A DNA stretch of 64,000 bases from Enoplolaimus lenunculus (lineage: Eukaryota; Nematoda; Enoplea; Enoplida; Thoracostomopsidae). Made by a program: the position numbers and the translations under genes. This document shows, in pieces, positions 12,801 to 24,848 of this stretch (its first letter is position 1; each line of letters starts with the position of its first letter). The DNA lies in contig JASANG010001126.1 of NCBI GenBank assembly GCA_030248215.1, forward strand, positions 1 through 64,000, in the 5' to 3' direction. Below the pieces are notes generated by a model, which made no database searches, was not told the origin of the DNA, and worked only from the letters and a program-made list of their open reading frames with translations.

Positions 12801-15800
12801 GTTTGGAAATGATCTTTTAGTTAAAATATGTAGCGTTATTTGTTTTATTTTTAATCCCAGGTCGCGCAGGTTCCAGCATTATGATATCTTGAGGTATCGT
12901 TTTATTAGATAGCGGTATGTGAATATGGTATGCACTCTTAATAAATCAGTAAGTTCCACAACATAAGTCTTTGAACACAAAGAAACAATTAGGTTCAAGA
13001 ATTTTAATTATGGTTTAAGAACAATGTGACGAAGTGGCTGTGACTTTAAAACGCGATGGTGCTGTTGTATCTACGTTTCCAATTACGAAGCAATCAACTT
13101 TTCAGTTCCGTGATTTGTTACCTGATGCTTATACAGGTATGAACACTACTGTACGGACGTAACCGTGGAATTTGTAGCTTGAATTTCATGCAAGTGAACG
13201 CAAGTTAAATTCAAACATTTTTCTTAGTCTTACTTATTACTACCCAATTGTGTCTTGAGCTTAAAAGTTCACGTTAGAAATAAAAGATTAGCGACAGCGA
13301 CGGAAGGCGCCGGGTAACATTAAAATTATAAAAAATTATACTGCCACCCTTACTTATTGAATGCTTTAGTTTCTATTTCGAGTACAAATGCGTGCTGGGA
13401 TAAAGAGTCGCGTGACGTCACTATTTCAACTGCGGATGTTACTGATGTTCAGTTTAAGCAATCGGGATTTTCGTTGATTGTTACGTCTACGCATGGTGCG
13501 GTGCTGGTATGTTGCAACTTCTTTCTTTGTTTTTTGTTTGTTTGTTTGTGTTTTGTTTGTTTGTTTGTTTGTTTGTTCGTTTGTTCATTGGTTGGTGCGC
13601 CGTCCGTCACCGTGCGTCACCAGTACGTGCCGTCCGTCACCATGCGTCACCCGTACAGCGCGTCCGTCACCGTGTGTCACCCGCACGGTGTCGTCTGTCA
13701 CCGTGCGTCACCTGAACGGCGCTGTCCGCCACCATGCGTCATCCGTGCGGCACCGTCCGTCACCCGTATTGCGGCTTCCGTCACTGCACGTCACCTGTAC
13801 GGCGCCGTCCGTCACCATACGTTATCGTACGTGAGTTATTGCGTACATTACCACGCGGTGACGGAAGGCGATGACGGGTGACGGACGGCGCCGCACGTCA
13901 AAAAAGTATAGCGCAAACCTTATAATAAACTCCAGTTTCAAATATTACTATTCGCTTGTAATATTGTTTGTTTTCAAGCTTTTAATGTTATATATATTTG
14001 GCTTGTTTTAGAGCTACGTTCACTCGAGGCATAAAGAAATTGCTGGAAAATTGACGGTCAACAAAGGCAAAAATGTCTATTGTTTACCAGAGCCCGGTAA
14101 GTACCAAATAGCTATTGAATTTAAGTCAGGATAATCTGGACGTATGTTGGACATGTTGCTACAACACTAAAAGTATAGAGGAAGCCAGCACCTGCGAATT
14201 GGATACTACTCGTGTTTATGGACGATATTTTTAAATTTACAGGCCTTTGAACTTACTTAATGTGTCCTGTTTCAAACAGCTCTTAAATGTTATTTGATAA
14301 GTTTACAGAAGTTGTAGGTAGCTATGTAATTGAGTTAAATTATTTTGTTTTTAGGAGTTTACGACCTTGAAATTGACTCGTGCCATCGGTTTCAAGATTC
14401 AAAATTTTCAGTTGACGTTCGTAATGGTGAACCGTTAAATTTAGTAGCGTCACTGCATCTTTTGTCGGGCAAAATTGTCACTCCTGAACCAGTGCATGAT
14501 TTAGGACTTGTCATTAGGTTAGTGCAATAATTTAGATTTGCGTGGGATTCGTTGTTTGAGATACCAAAACAGACTCGATGCCTCGTTAGATCACAATGCC
14601 CCGTTTGGCTTCAGATACTGCCGTTGTTTCCGCGTCTGGAAGAGTTTAGCTACTTTTACACTGTTGCTGAACCATAGTGAGCATTACAAACAGGTCACGA
14701 AATTATTGTTATTGTACTTCAGTTTGAATGTGCTTTCGTTTTAAACACAGGTCGATTTGAGTGTGCGTATGTTTAGGGTTACAAGAATACACAACTACTA
14801 TTTGAGTGTCTGATTTTGTTTTAAACTGGCTGATTTGAGTCAACGTACGTATTTAAAGTTACATGAAGTGCATAACTACTGCGAACTTGTTTAGGCAGCG
14901 TAAATATTTTCATGACAATAATGATTCCATACACATGGCACGAATCGTATATACCAGGGTGTGTCCGGTGTTAGTGCTATTCCAATTTGGGTTTGGCAAG
15001 GCAATCAAAGTAATCTGTTTTGCGTACATTATTTTACTACACAGAATGTGACGAGTTGCATATTCTTCAAACACAAGTTTGATTCAAGCAAGAATTATGG
15101 TCAGTGAGGTTTTGTCGCAATATCCGCTACTGAGCTAGGGCCAGTTGTTGTCCGTGGGGGTAGCATCATCAGGGTCTGTAGCCACACCCTTACACTTTAG
15201 ACATCAGCTGGCGTTAGGTAATGCATCTGTCCTTGTTCGTTTAGATCGGTTCCTGACAATCGTGGCATGTCGGCTGAGGAATTAGAACGCCGAGGCCCAC
15301 TGAAAACATCCACAACGCATCGAGGAAACGCGTCATCACCGGAATCGGCAGTACAGTCGTACACTTATCCGTTTTCAATCAATGTTGTCCCTCGAATGAA
15401 ACTAGAGCTCGAACCTGTGTCTGAGATGTTTTTATTTTCACCCGAACGACAAATTGTTGAAGTTCAAGGTAAGTTGAATTCAGTCTGTTTCTTGTAGTAA
15501 GGGATTGGAAAGGGGCGGAGTTCGTTGTTGCTTGAAATAGAATGTAACGAGATGTAATTGATAATAAAGGATGGTTAATCAATGTTTCCGGGTAAGCGTA
15601 CGTTTATCAGGACAGGGTTGGCTGTTTTGACACGCTTGTTAAGCCTATATCTTGCGCCTTGCGAGCGTGAAATCTTTAATAATGCTGTTAACTTGAAAAA
15701 GTATACTTGCAATATAGTGTGACAATTAATTAAATGGCAGATGAGATAAATGACTATTCTTTGAGCAACGTTTTAGTTTGTTTATATACTGGTAATTACG

Positions 15801-18800
15801 TGCACTGTTTCGCTTGTATAAAGCATTGCACTGTATATTGAATGCATGTCGACAGCTTACGTGTTAAACTATATCAGCGATATAAACAGTTCGTTACGAC
15901 GGCGGCGTAGTTCAGCGGCCAGAGCGTCGGATCTTAAACATACTGCATATAATTTCAGTCAAGGTGATACCTTCTTTGTGCTTTTCTGCTTTGTGTCTTG
16001 GTTATTCCATATCTTAACTAAAATTTTGGCGGGTATTCTCAAATGCGTGTAGCACCTATTACCAGTTGGTGATTGATGGGTCTTGTAACGTTTGAACTAT
16101 TATTAACTAACTGTAGGTGCTAGGCAGGGTGCAACCGGAGTTCCGGTTCCGGCATGTTTTCACCTTCCGGTTCCGGTAAATTTTTACCGGATTTAAAAAT
16201 TCCGGTGTTATAATTTGGCCGTTTTCTTAACTTTGCTAATTGTTAAGAATCTCTTTTGAAAGCCACTTGTACTCCGAATATAAGCCATTGATGGTCGATT
16301 TCATTTCAATCGATGATGAAAATCTAAAATACATCAAATAAAATAAATACCTATGTTCGACTAAGGTTATTTCACAAATAATAGAGCAAAAAATAAGATT
16401 AAAATGAAATTTTTGGTGAAATGCATTTTTCACTTTCCGGTCCCGGTAGAGTTTTCAAATTCCGGTTCCGTTAAATTGTAATTCCGGTTGCACCCTGGTG
16501 CTAGGCACATTTCAGAATACCGCTTGTTATTTTAGACGACTGCCTGGTGGATGCCGTTAGCTTTAACGGTCAAAAAGGATTGTTCCTAGAGGCTTCAGTG
16601 AGTCCTGCGTTAGACGATGTTACAATTGATGTAACAAATATTGATGGAAATCAATTGTTCAAAGTTAAGACTGACGGCAAGGGACTTTACAAGTAAGATG
16701 TCTTCTCTGTTAACAAACTGAGCGGGTTTGCCGCATGGTAATAAGAAGGTCAGTCTGCAGACAGGCGAGTGCTTGTTTATGCCGTATTTGTTGGCAGATA
16801 ATGAATTTTGAAGTTGGGGTGTTAAGTTACAATTTATTTTTATGATTTACGAAATAAATTAAAACTCATGAGGACATGTTCAAATTTTGATATGAACTGT
16901 TTGTGAAACGGGGTTTTAAATAAAAGTTTCAGGCACAAGTAGTAAATTGCACACCATGGATAGCTTTAAGAACTGTATCGAAAAGTTTAATTTCGAGTAA
17001 TACCACACTACAATGATAGATGTTTTCTGTGGTACACACAAGTTATTGTAGAATTATTTATTACTATTAACGTTGTTGTATTTTAGAATAGGCCCATTGC
17101 GTTCGTTTAAAAATCTAAAATTCGCTGCACAAAAAGATGGATTTCTTTTGAGACCGGTCGATGGAAAGCCAGGAAGCTTTACGGCTGCTAAGCTGTCACA
17201 GTTAACGGTCAAGGTAAGTGCACAAGTCAATGTTTTGTGTTTTTAAAGTACGTATTGGATGCTGGAGATTGGACAAGTGTATGTGCCGAGTTATGAAAGT
17301 AGATTCGGTTCATAAAAAATGATTTAGAAACACGTTCCGATTTGGAGTATGCCCGTTTCCTTAGTGTTAATATATCTTTAGGTCACAAGTTCGGATGAAA
17401 ATGCTTTAGAAGGTGTTTTGGTTTCGTTGAGTGGTGGCAGCAGCTATCGAAGCAATAATTTGACAGAAGCAGACGGAATGTTAGTTTATGTGGGGCTGGT
17501 AAGTGTTTTGATTGTAGAATAAGAGTTTATTAGAGTTGATTTGATACTTGCTATTTTTGCTGGAATAGAAATGAAAACAGGACTTTTTGAAGGTCTGTGG
17601 ATTTTAAACCTCAGAGCGGTGGTAGTGATGTTAATATGTTGTATCTTATTTAGAAATTTTTTAGAGTCCCGGCGAGTATTTTATTCGTGCGATACTGAAG
17701 GAATTCAGCTTTGAGCCTCCCACGCATATGGTACAAGTAGCAGAAGGCACTGCTGTTAATGTCGTGTTGGTCGGCAAGCGTGTTGCTTTTAGGTAAGTTT
17801 AATTTTAATCAGGCTACTAGGTAGCATTTTATTTTGAAGGAATTTAGTAAGTATTTTCGTTAATGTTTGAATATGTTCGTTAGAGTGCATCACTCGAAAG
17901 TTGATCAAAGGTTTCCAGCGGCATCCTATGCAGTAAAACTGTAATTTGTATTGTGATTTAAGCACATGTAGATGCGGACCAATTGTGTGTAAGTACATAT
18001 CAGGGTGTCACCGGATATTATTTTTTAAAACTTCAAAAAAATTTTATCATCGAACTGATTTATTTCTAATGCTTTTTTCGTAGTTTTTCGTGTTTTTCAC
18101 AGTTTCTTGTGTGTTTTCAGAATCAGAATATGTGCTAATGATTGCGTAACTAAGCGAAATTTCATTTATCAGGCATTACTTGCTTCTAACAATATTAACT
18201 TCTGCTTTTTACAGGTCTACCAGCATTTTCTTAATCCTTTATTTCTATTGTCGATTCCAAACCACCGATGCTCAAAAGACCGAGACCTGCGAAATACAGA
18301 GAATTATTGAGACTGAGACCAAGGCTCCCATCCTTGGTTTTACCTGCCTCTGACCTACGGAAAACTGGATGCACTTAAAAGGACATGGGCTAAACGAATA
18401 TTGAAACTGAGCGCAACGCTACGAATACATAAAATAGTATAATACGGTTGTTAAAGTGTTAAAAAATGCATCGGTGTGGGATGCTTTGGGTATCTCACGC
18501 CACGGAAGGAAAAATTGTAAGTTGCGTTCTGATCTCTGAATGGAATCTACTGTAATATTAAATTTGAATTCATTATCCGGCTCCGACTGGATACTCGATT
18601 TCTGGTTTTGGCTCCGTTTGTTTTGGCCATCCGGTCGCACCCTGGTACATATATCGGAAAATGTCGAATTAGCTTTTTAAATATGAGCGTCGCGAATTCT
18701 TTTTCGATGTCTGCATAAATATTGAAAACAGAAATTTTGTTCAAAATTTGGTTACTGTTAAAATTCAAGTTGGTGTTCAGGGTGCCCTGTATATTCGCAG

Positions 18801-21800
18801 CCAAGCCGTCACGAGATTCAGTGCAGGGACAGGTTCTTGCCTAAGCTTATTTAATTAATGCTTGGATTAGTTGTCAAACACTCAAAACAATTTCTTAATT
18901 TAACATAGAATATTCAGGTAACGAAGAATCCTCTAAAATTGTTATTTTTGTGTAATTTCAGTTGTTTCGGATTAGTCCGGACATTAAACGGGCAGGCTGT
19001 GCCTGGCGTAACAGTCGAAGCGTTGTCTACAGCGTGCGATAATCTCCAAGAAGAAGCTGCTACGAGCAATGATGGCAGCTATCGGATTCGTGGACTACAG
19101 GTTAGTTTTTGCGCATTTTTTTCACAGTTTTTTCTTAAAAATTAAAATTCGCTTGTGCAGTAAGTCAAGCTTTATTAACAATATTTTGATCATTATTCAG
19201 TCTGTGTGACTGTGAGACAAATTTTATTTCAATATTGGTATATAGCCGTTTTAAAAAGAGTATCAAGTGAGTTTATAATTTTAGTTTCGGTTCGATTGGT
19301 GCGTGATTGAATCTGTCGTTTATTGAGTTAACAATAATAACGAAAGCTTCCAGTTAACGTAACCTCAAAAATAATTATATGGCTGATATGAGAAATCTTC
19401 TAATAAAAATATTTCACACAAATTCTGTCTTTTAAATCAAATAATTTAGAAATGTTTAATATATAATATGTATTTAAACTAATAATATTTAATTTTCATT
19501 TTCAAAAGATTCTAATTCTGGAATGCGTCGGTGCGGTGACTGTTTTAGCCGTCATGCGTTTATGATCTCCGTGTCAAATCTGAAGGAAGTTCAAGTGCAA
19601 CTGTACTACGAAGTATGCCAGCGAGCTATAAAATTCAGGTAAATGCTGTGCTCAAATGGCGCAAGTTTCTCTGTTGAAAAATGTCACATTGATTCATCGT
19701 TTAAATCAAAATATAAATTTCAGTTTGGATATAAAATTACGGGTCGTTTATGATCGTACATCCTGTGTACTGAAAATATTCCGATTTTCAGCTGGAACGA
19801 TATTTGCTATAAAGTTCGAGTCGACAAAACAAAATTTTATATGTTTTTGTGTTTTAAAGGTGAACGCAAGTGACATTCATCAAAAAGATATCATTGTATT
19901 GCCAGAAATCACTTCAATGGAAGTTAATGGAATTGTCAAGACGGAAGCAGAATATCTTTCAACTTTAAAGGTAGGTGAGAGATTGATTGCTAGTTGTAAC
20001 GTTTTCTGCTCTTTTTAATGTCTTAAATCTGATTTGTATTTAGCTGTTTTTACAGTCGTTACTTTTGTGGCTTGGATGTAAGCGTTTGTTTTGGTCGTTT
20101 TTGTGGGGTTGGATATTCTCTGGGTATTAAACAAGGTGCCTTTACATCTGCTTATAACGATCTTCTGTCTAAATATTACCCTAAAATAAGGTACATTCTG
20201 AGTCATATGTGGCTGAGAAATTTACGATGTTTTACAGTATAATAATTTTTATGTTGTATTTATTAAGGTTATCGTAGCTCGAGAAAGTGACCCTGGAACA
20301 GCATTGCACTCGGTTACGTTGCGGCAGTCGCCCGTATTCTTTTTACCTTCGATGGAAATTGATAATAAGGTTAGTTTAATCTGTTACACAGTCAGGAGCG
20401 TGGTAGGGGACATGAGGGCATCCCCCGAAATTTTTAACGAGTCTGGCGCGTATACGTCGAATTATGCGATTGCAGGTCGTGCCACCTGAATTTTTTCTAG
20501 CTACGCCGCTGTGCTCGGTATGTAAGTGTGCAGCTGATTTCATTCTGTGTAGAAAAGAATGTACCCAGCGCACGTTGAGTTTTTGGACACCCCTTTGTTT
20601 AGATGGGGTACAACTTCTGCGAACCATGGCGCAGTATGGAAACGGCAACAAAATGCTCTGCTTATAGCTTGATTAGGGGTAATGCATGTGATAGCGACTC
20701 CCCTGTAAATAACGGGGATCGGCAAAAACGCAACGACTGATGGTACATTTTGTACCATGTGGAACACGCAACGTTGCACACTCTTGTATGATACACTTCT
20801 GGTTTAAACTAACGGCACTTACATGTCTTACTTTGTCCTTTATCCAAATTGCGATCATTATTCTCACAGCCACGAAATCCATCTACATATGGTTGGTTCA
20901 TAAAAGAACGCAAAACATATTATTTTCTAGTTAGAGAAAATATTTTGGGTTTTGTAGTTCTGATAGCACCAAAAGCACAAAAAAATAAATGTTGCGGTGT
21001 ATTTACTAAATGTGTTACAGCTTTTTTGCTAAGGAGTTTGAGGTTTTAATGAAGAATATTTTCGTAGCCATTTTTTGTCAACACGACGAGGCCGATCGGT
21101 TGGTTCATAGCCATTGCCTTCGATCTGCCCTTGTTAGAAATAATTAGAAATATACTATTTCTTTACTTCTTTATGACACTGAGCACATTTTCCATAATAA
21201 ATTTAGTAAATAATGTAACAAGTACAGAAACTTCGTAGTTCTACTTTAGAAAAGGACTTATGTACGGTGCGCAATAGGGTTACCCATATGTGCAATATTT
21301 TAGCTTTACGTTGCTCGCTTGGAAACGTCACTGAATCCTCGACATTACGAACCATTCAGCTTGGAACAAACAACGTTCAAAGCAAACACATCTTTCCAAC
21401 ATTTTCGATTCAAATTTCAACCCGTGGTAAGTTGAAATAATTTTTGATTAAATTCTAGATGTGCTATGCTTATATGGCGATTCAAATCATTTGCAGAAAA
21501 GCAATATTTTTGTTGCACATGGATTAAGCCATCCCATTGTGCCTCACTTGGTAACGGGTCTCGATAGAGCTAGTTAAGCCTGTCACAGTCGAGGTTGTAC
21601 TATTGTTTCAGAAGAAACAAGTGGATGCGGAATTGTCACGTGCAACTTACATAATGTTCCCAATTACGATTTTGTGTATTGTACTGGTACATTATAGACA
21701 CAAGGTAATGTCGCTTATTGTCGTTTGAAAAACTTCTTGGAAAAAACTAATCAGTTGGAATAGTTTGATATTTTCTGTTTTGTTGAATTTATTGATAAAT

Positions 21801-22404
21801 GTGAATAAAGAAAATTCGCTCCCATGCTATAATTAGGAGATTTGCGGGGGAATTTGGGGAACATGGTAATAACGTAAAATGAACTAATTGTTTTTAAGCA
21901 AATTTTGCAGTGTTAGTTTCACCGTTAACAGCATGAGTTGTAGAAGTATGCTAGGGTTGATCAGTGCTTCGATATATTTTTAAAACATTCATTCGAAATC
22001 TTTAGTTGAAAAACTAATAAAAATGACGGCTTTAGAAAAAGTCTAACCGGATGCTAAGTATATTGTCGCTGTTGTGTCGAAAATTTTTTCATTAATCAAA
22101 TATGTTTGTTTTTATCGCAATCGATTACGGTTTTCTGTTATTTCAGGTACTGCCAATTGCACAAGAATTTTGGTTGAGTTCTGTAGAACTGATTTTAACT
22201 TCGGTACAGAAAGTATCAACGCGTAGCAGAAATTTCGGTGGTTCAGTATCGGATGATAACAATGGTAATGGGATGTCTTCAGGATTTGACCTCACATCAG
22301 GGTCCAATTTAGAAGAAAGCCCTAAAGGTTACATGATGGGCTTTGCTCCAGCAAGTGGACAGTTTGGAGGATCAAAAAAACGAGGGAAGTCACGAAAAAC
22401 GTAG
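6808..22404 (+). CDS. NOMO: Nodal modulator (NOMO) family protein, 28 coding exons, 5' end missing
   Basis: ER-lumenal single-pass protein of the NOMO-Nicalin-TMEM147 complex at the multipass translocon. Exons: 6808-6943, 7513-7613, 8047-8150, 8333-8483, 8901-8972, 9176-9316, 9733-9822, 10052-10108, 10299-10385, 11224-11377, 11585-11727, 12581-12725, 13020-13136, 13370-13506, 14012-14096, 14355-14517, 15245-15468, 16536-16692, 17087-17213, 17382-17498, 17665-17792, 18962-19100, 19549-19638, 19860-19970, 20268-20369, 21304-21426, 21612-21704, 22147-22404. They sum to 3552 bp in one frame (1183 residues plus stop). The protein aligns end to end with human NOMO1 (recalled, 1222 aa) from about residue 56: TDCAPNNGY early, SCHRF, GLFLE, LSGG and RLRGL-like segments later, as successive beta-sandwich repeats. 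A membrane segment lies near the C-terminus (exon 21612-21704), followed by a Ser/Gly-rich cytosolic tail ending in basic KKRGKSRKT. Signal peptide and about 55 residues are absent; an inverted copy sits where exon 1 would be expected. Confidence 0.95.
7739..8023. mobile_element. CAGGGTG-family hAT-like MITE (right-arm copy)
   Basis: Partner of 5565-5853. It ends only 23 bp upstream of the NOMO exon that begins at 8047, so it sits in the polypyrimidine/branch-point zone of that intron. Confidence 0.75.
10531..10864. mobile_element. CAGGGTG-family hAT-like MITE (right-arm copy)
   Basis: Partner of 2699-3057, in the NOMO intron 10386-11223. It lacks the 25-bp duplication. Confidence 0.65.
12017..12293. 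mobile_element. CAGGGTG-family hAT-like MITE (right-arm copy)
   Basis: Partner of 1265-1541, in an intron between exons 11585-11727 and 12581-12725 of NOMO. Contains CCGGATACCGG units close to both ends. Confidence 0.7.
12410..12483. mobile_element. Fragment of CAGGGTG-family element
   Basis: Contains GCAGGGTGTAACCGGAGGTG followed by CCGGAGCCTGGAGG, the left end of an AGCCGG-type member. The mirror fragment is at about 1076-1150 in the left arm. No right end was found. Confidence 0.5.
13596..13895. repeat. CpG-dense minisatellite in NOMO intron
   Basis: About seven diverged copies of a 30-40 bp unit built from CCGTCCGTCACC and TGCGTCACCCGTACGGC. It closes with an inverted piece (GTGACGGACGGCGCC). 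Its CpG density is far above that of the AT-rich surroundings. It lies in the intron 13507-14011 just outside the right arm of the inverted repeat. Open frames across it are by-products of the repeat. Confidence 0.85.
14700..14900. repeat. Diverged two-copy repeat in NOMO intron
   Basis: Two roughly 100-bp copies sharing GATTTGAGT, a GTTACA motif and CATAACTACT/CACAACTACT. No coding potential could be recognised. Confidence 0.35.
15901..15945 (+). other. tRNA-5'-half-like sequence in intron
   Basis: GGCGGCGTAGTTCAGCGGCC resembles a tRNA acceptor/D-arm with an A box, and a CTTAA-containing loop follows. No matching B box is seen downstream, so it is at most a tRNA-derived fragment or SINE head. 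Chance similarity is possible. Confidence 0.25.
16125..16497. mobile_element. CAGGGTG-family hAT-like MITE with perfect 8-bp TSD
   Basis: Ends CAGGGTGCAACCGG and CCGGTTGCACCCTG. The flanks 16117-16124 and 16498-16505 are both GTGCTAGG, an exact 8-bp target-site duplication as made by hAT transposases. The interior has CCGGTTCCGG motifs near both ends and no coding capacity. Located in a NOMO intron. This copy best defines the family. Confidence 0.92.
18001..18644. mobile_element. Larger CAGGGTG-family hAT-like element with perfect 8-bp TSD
   Basis: Left end CAGGGTGTCACCGGATATT, right end CCGGTCGCACCCTG, flanked on both sides by GTACATAT (17993-18000 and 18645-18652). At 644 bp it is the longest member here. 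Its interior is not coding. Confidence 0.9.
20390..20514. mobile_element. Possible short hAT remnant
   Basis: The right side ends with the complement of CAGCGGCGTAGCTAG, a typical hAT terminus. The left side CAGGAGCGTGGTAG is a weak partner. No clear target duplication. Lies in the NOMO intron 20370-21303. Confidence 0.3.
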
Positions 22405-23224
22405 TTGTGAATTACATATCGAATATGACGGGGACGGTTATTCGAGACTCTGGTCTTGCTTTGGTTTCAGTATCATTGGGACGATTAGGGACGCCTATAC
22501 TTGGGAATATGCTTCTTGATGGTTAGAGGCGTTGTGGAATTTGTAAGAAAGTGGTTGGAATGAAAATTTTGTGTGAACTCTATGTGCTCAGTTTGTCCTT
22601 TGTATCATTGTAGGCTTATGATATATCGACATGTCGCGCCTGCTAGTCTGTTTAAATTTAATGTCAATGATAGTGTGTATAAAGTTTGCAGGACTTTAAA
22701 ATAGATTTCAATTTACACCATGTTTCGTAGATATTAAAACAGGTCTGGTTTCAAAAATTTGTAAATAGAGTTTTGAAGTAATTTGCAAACCTAGCCCACC
22801 TCGGTATGTTTAGGTATGGCGTGGCTTGTTTACCCTCGGCTAAACGTACTGTTACAGTGTAGGAACTAATTTGTTTAGTTGATTTTTGCACGTTTTGTGT
22901 GTTTACTAGTGCGCGTTGTTATCTCTATCAAAAAGAAAGGTTCTGTTTTGTTTTACGAGCAGGCATAGGAACTCGGTATGAAAAATATCCGGGTATGTAT
23001 CCGAAAAGAAATATATTCGAATATGTATCCGAAAAGAAATATATCCGGATATAAGGACCCCAAATTCATATTTGTAATATTACAATGTTATCCCTTAGCT
23101 TCAGAAAATTTGTACAAAAAATTCACGTAACGTTTGTAGTTTGAAGAGTTGAGTGGAATGGTGTTAATCCAAAGTTCGAGCTAGACTAAAAACTGGGCTC
23201 TTTTCTGTTAGTCACCCGCCAGTC
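22405..23224. other. NOMO 3' flank, no further gene seen
   Basis: AT-rich 3' untranslated/downstream sequence. The only structure noticed is a short direct repeat at 22978-23052 based on ATGTATCCGAAAAGAAATAT. I did not find a convincing AATAAA signal close to the stop. Confidence 0.5.
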
Positions 23225-23351
23225 TCGGTTGCACAAATATAACATATTCCTAAGAAGCCTAAACCTAAGCCAAGCAAAAAAATAGTCTAAACCTTAAGCT
23301 TACTCTATTGTAGTCCCACAGAAAAACGTTCCACCCTTGAATACATGGGCC
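23225..23351. mobile_element. TTAGGC-array (GGCC-end) MITE, truncated
   Basis: Right-hand part of the GGCCCATG family: CCTAAG hexamers, an AAAAAAATAGTCTAAA spacer, CCCACAGAAAAACGTTCC and a terminal CATGGGCC. The left terminus has decayed. Confidence 0.6.
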
Positions 23352-23479
23352 AAAGTGCAGAACTCGGGAGACTGGTCCGCAACACAACGAAATTAGTGTT
23401 TTAGGATGTAACAGGATAAAAAATATAACGACGAAAACGGATAGTGATCAAAATAAAGGATATGAAGTATAAAAGTTTT

Positions 23480-23658
23480 GGCCCATGTATAGAACAGGGC
23501 CGGGACAGTAGTATAACATATTCCTGAGCCTAAGCCTATGAATAAGTCTATTCCTAGCCTATGCCTAAAAGCCTGAGCAAAAAAATTAGTTTAAAGCTTA
23601 AACTGACTCTATTATAGCCCCTCCGGAAAACGATCCGGCCCTATTCTATACATGGACC
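23480..23658. mobile_element. TTAGGC-array (GGCC-end) MITE with perfect 8-bp TSD
   Basis: Terminal inverted repeat GGCCCATGTATAGAACAGGG; the right end is its mirror (ATACATGGACC). Flanks 23472-23479 and 23659-23666 are both AAAGTTTT, an exact 8-bp duplication. The interior holds CCTAAG/GCCTA hexamers and an asymmetric tail (TTAGT, AAGCTTAAACTGACTCTAT, CTCCGGAAAACGATCCGGCC). Non-coding. This is the type copy of the most abundant family in the window. Confidence 0.9.
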
Positions 23659-24054
23659 AAAGTTTTCAAGATGTTTTAATTTTTCTCCAATAAAATTTGC
23701 GGCGTGTATTTCATTTCGAACAATTGCAGCATATCCGTAAAAAATTGCGCGATATATGTATGATTTATTTTTAATATTGAGAGTACAAATAATAGAATTT
23801 CCGTATTTCTATGACGGAAAACTATCTTTCTATCTACACACAAAATATATGGTCTTGTAACACATTAATGTCTTGAAAATATATGAGTTGAAATTATAAA
23901 ACAACTTATTTAGTGTGTAGGTCATTTTGTGCCCAATACATAACATGAAAACTCCCTAAAGTACGTTCTAATGCTAAGAATTTAATTATCTGAGGATTTA
24001 TAGTTTTACGCTCATAAACCACATTTGGCCACAGGACAGTCCATCGGGAGCTAC

Positions 24055-24423
24055 CACGGTGTAACCGGATATTCGTTTCCGGTAAAAAACGGTGTTCGCT
24101 TCGTTTATATAAAGAACGGAAATTATGTCACTTTTACGTCAAAAGTTAATTCTAAATCGTGTATTTGTGGCAATTTTTCACTACAGATATGCTATTGTTC
24201 GAAATGCAACAAAAATTACGAAATTCATTCAAAATAATAAAATGTTCGATGCATCCGCTTTTTCCTTAAAATTTTAGAAATCCCGGTGAATATTTGCACG
24301 TCTCTATTGAGTTAGCAGAAAAATAAAATAACTTTGAAATTTTTTTACCTCGATATCCGTTTTCCCTTTCAATATTTTGATCACTATCCGTTTCCGTTAT
24401 TTTTATTATCCGTCTACACCCTG
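24055..24423. mobile_element. CAGGGTG-family hAT-like MITE
   Basis: Ends CACGGTGTAACCGGATATTC and CCGTCTACACCCTG. Flanks GGAGCTAC (24047-24054) and GGCGCTAC (24424-24431) match at 7 of 8 bases. Subterminal motif is TTTCCG rather than TTCCGG. Confidence 0.8.
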
Positions 24424-24848
24424 GGCGCTACCAGTTAAAGGAGTGTTTAAGAAACCACAGTAAAAGCTGTATGCTTCGAAATCGGACACGGACAATAATT
24501 TAATGACTTTCCAACAGAAATAATAAATACACTATAAAAATATGGCGAAAAATAAGAAAGTACTAAATGGAGCACATTTGTCAATATATTTAACTGATTC
24601 ACAAAATAAACACTGAATTGAGAAACGATGAAGAAAACCAACCTTATACTCAACCCTCTTGCTGCAGCAATTTATGTAATTTCAACTGAAACCTACTTCA
24701 AAATTTGAAGTTAAGCTCATGCTCTTTCACATGTTGTAGAGTTTGAGGTACGGATGTGCAATAGCAATGCCAAACTTTGTACTATGTATTATTTCATAAT
24801 CACAGTTCGTACACAAAATTTCTTTCACCCGGTCGAAATACCGATCGC

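Larger units (their letters stand above)
7116..13558 (+). repeat. Right arm of 13.5-kb inverted repeat
   Basis: Matches the reverse complement of 1-6492 at about 99% by eye, including introns and transposons. The outer edge falls in a (TTTG)n run, immediately before a CpG-dense minisatellite at 13596. The inner edge is at the bases TGGTGCGGTCAGGG. The spacer 6493-7115 carries a NOMO exon that is unique in the window. Confidence 0.95.

Noticed and set aside
13357-13881. 174-codon open frame rich in Val, Cys and His
   Set aside because: Begins with the genuine NOMO exon 13370-13506 but then runs through the intronic CpG minisatellite past a good donor at 13507.
14538-14744. Possible extra NOMO exon
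   Set aside because: Flanking exons 14355-14517 and 15245-15468 join in phase and the peptide does not resemble NOMO.
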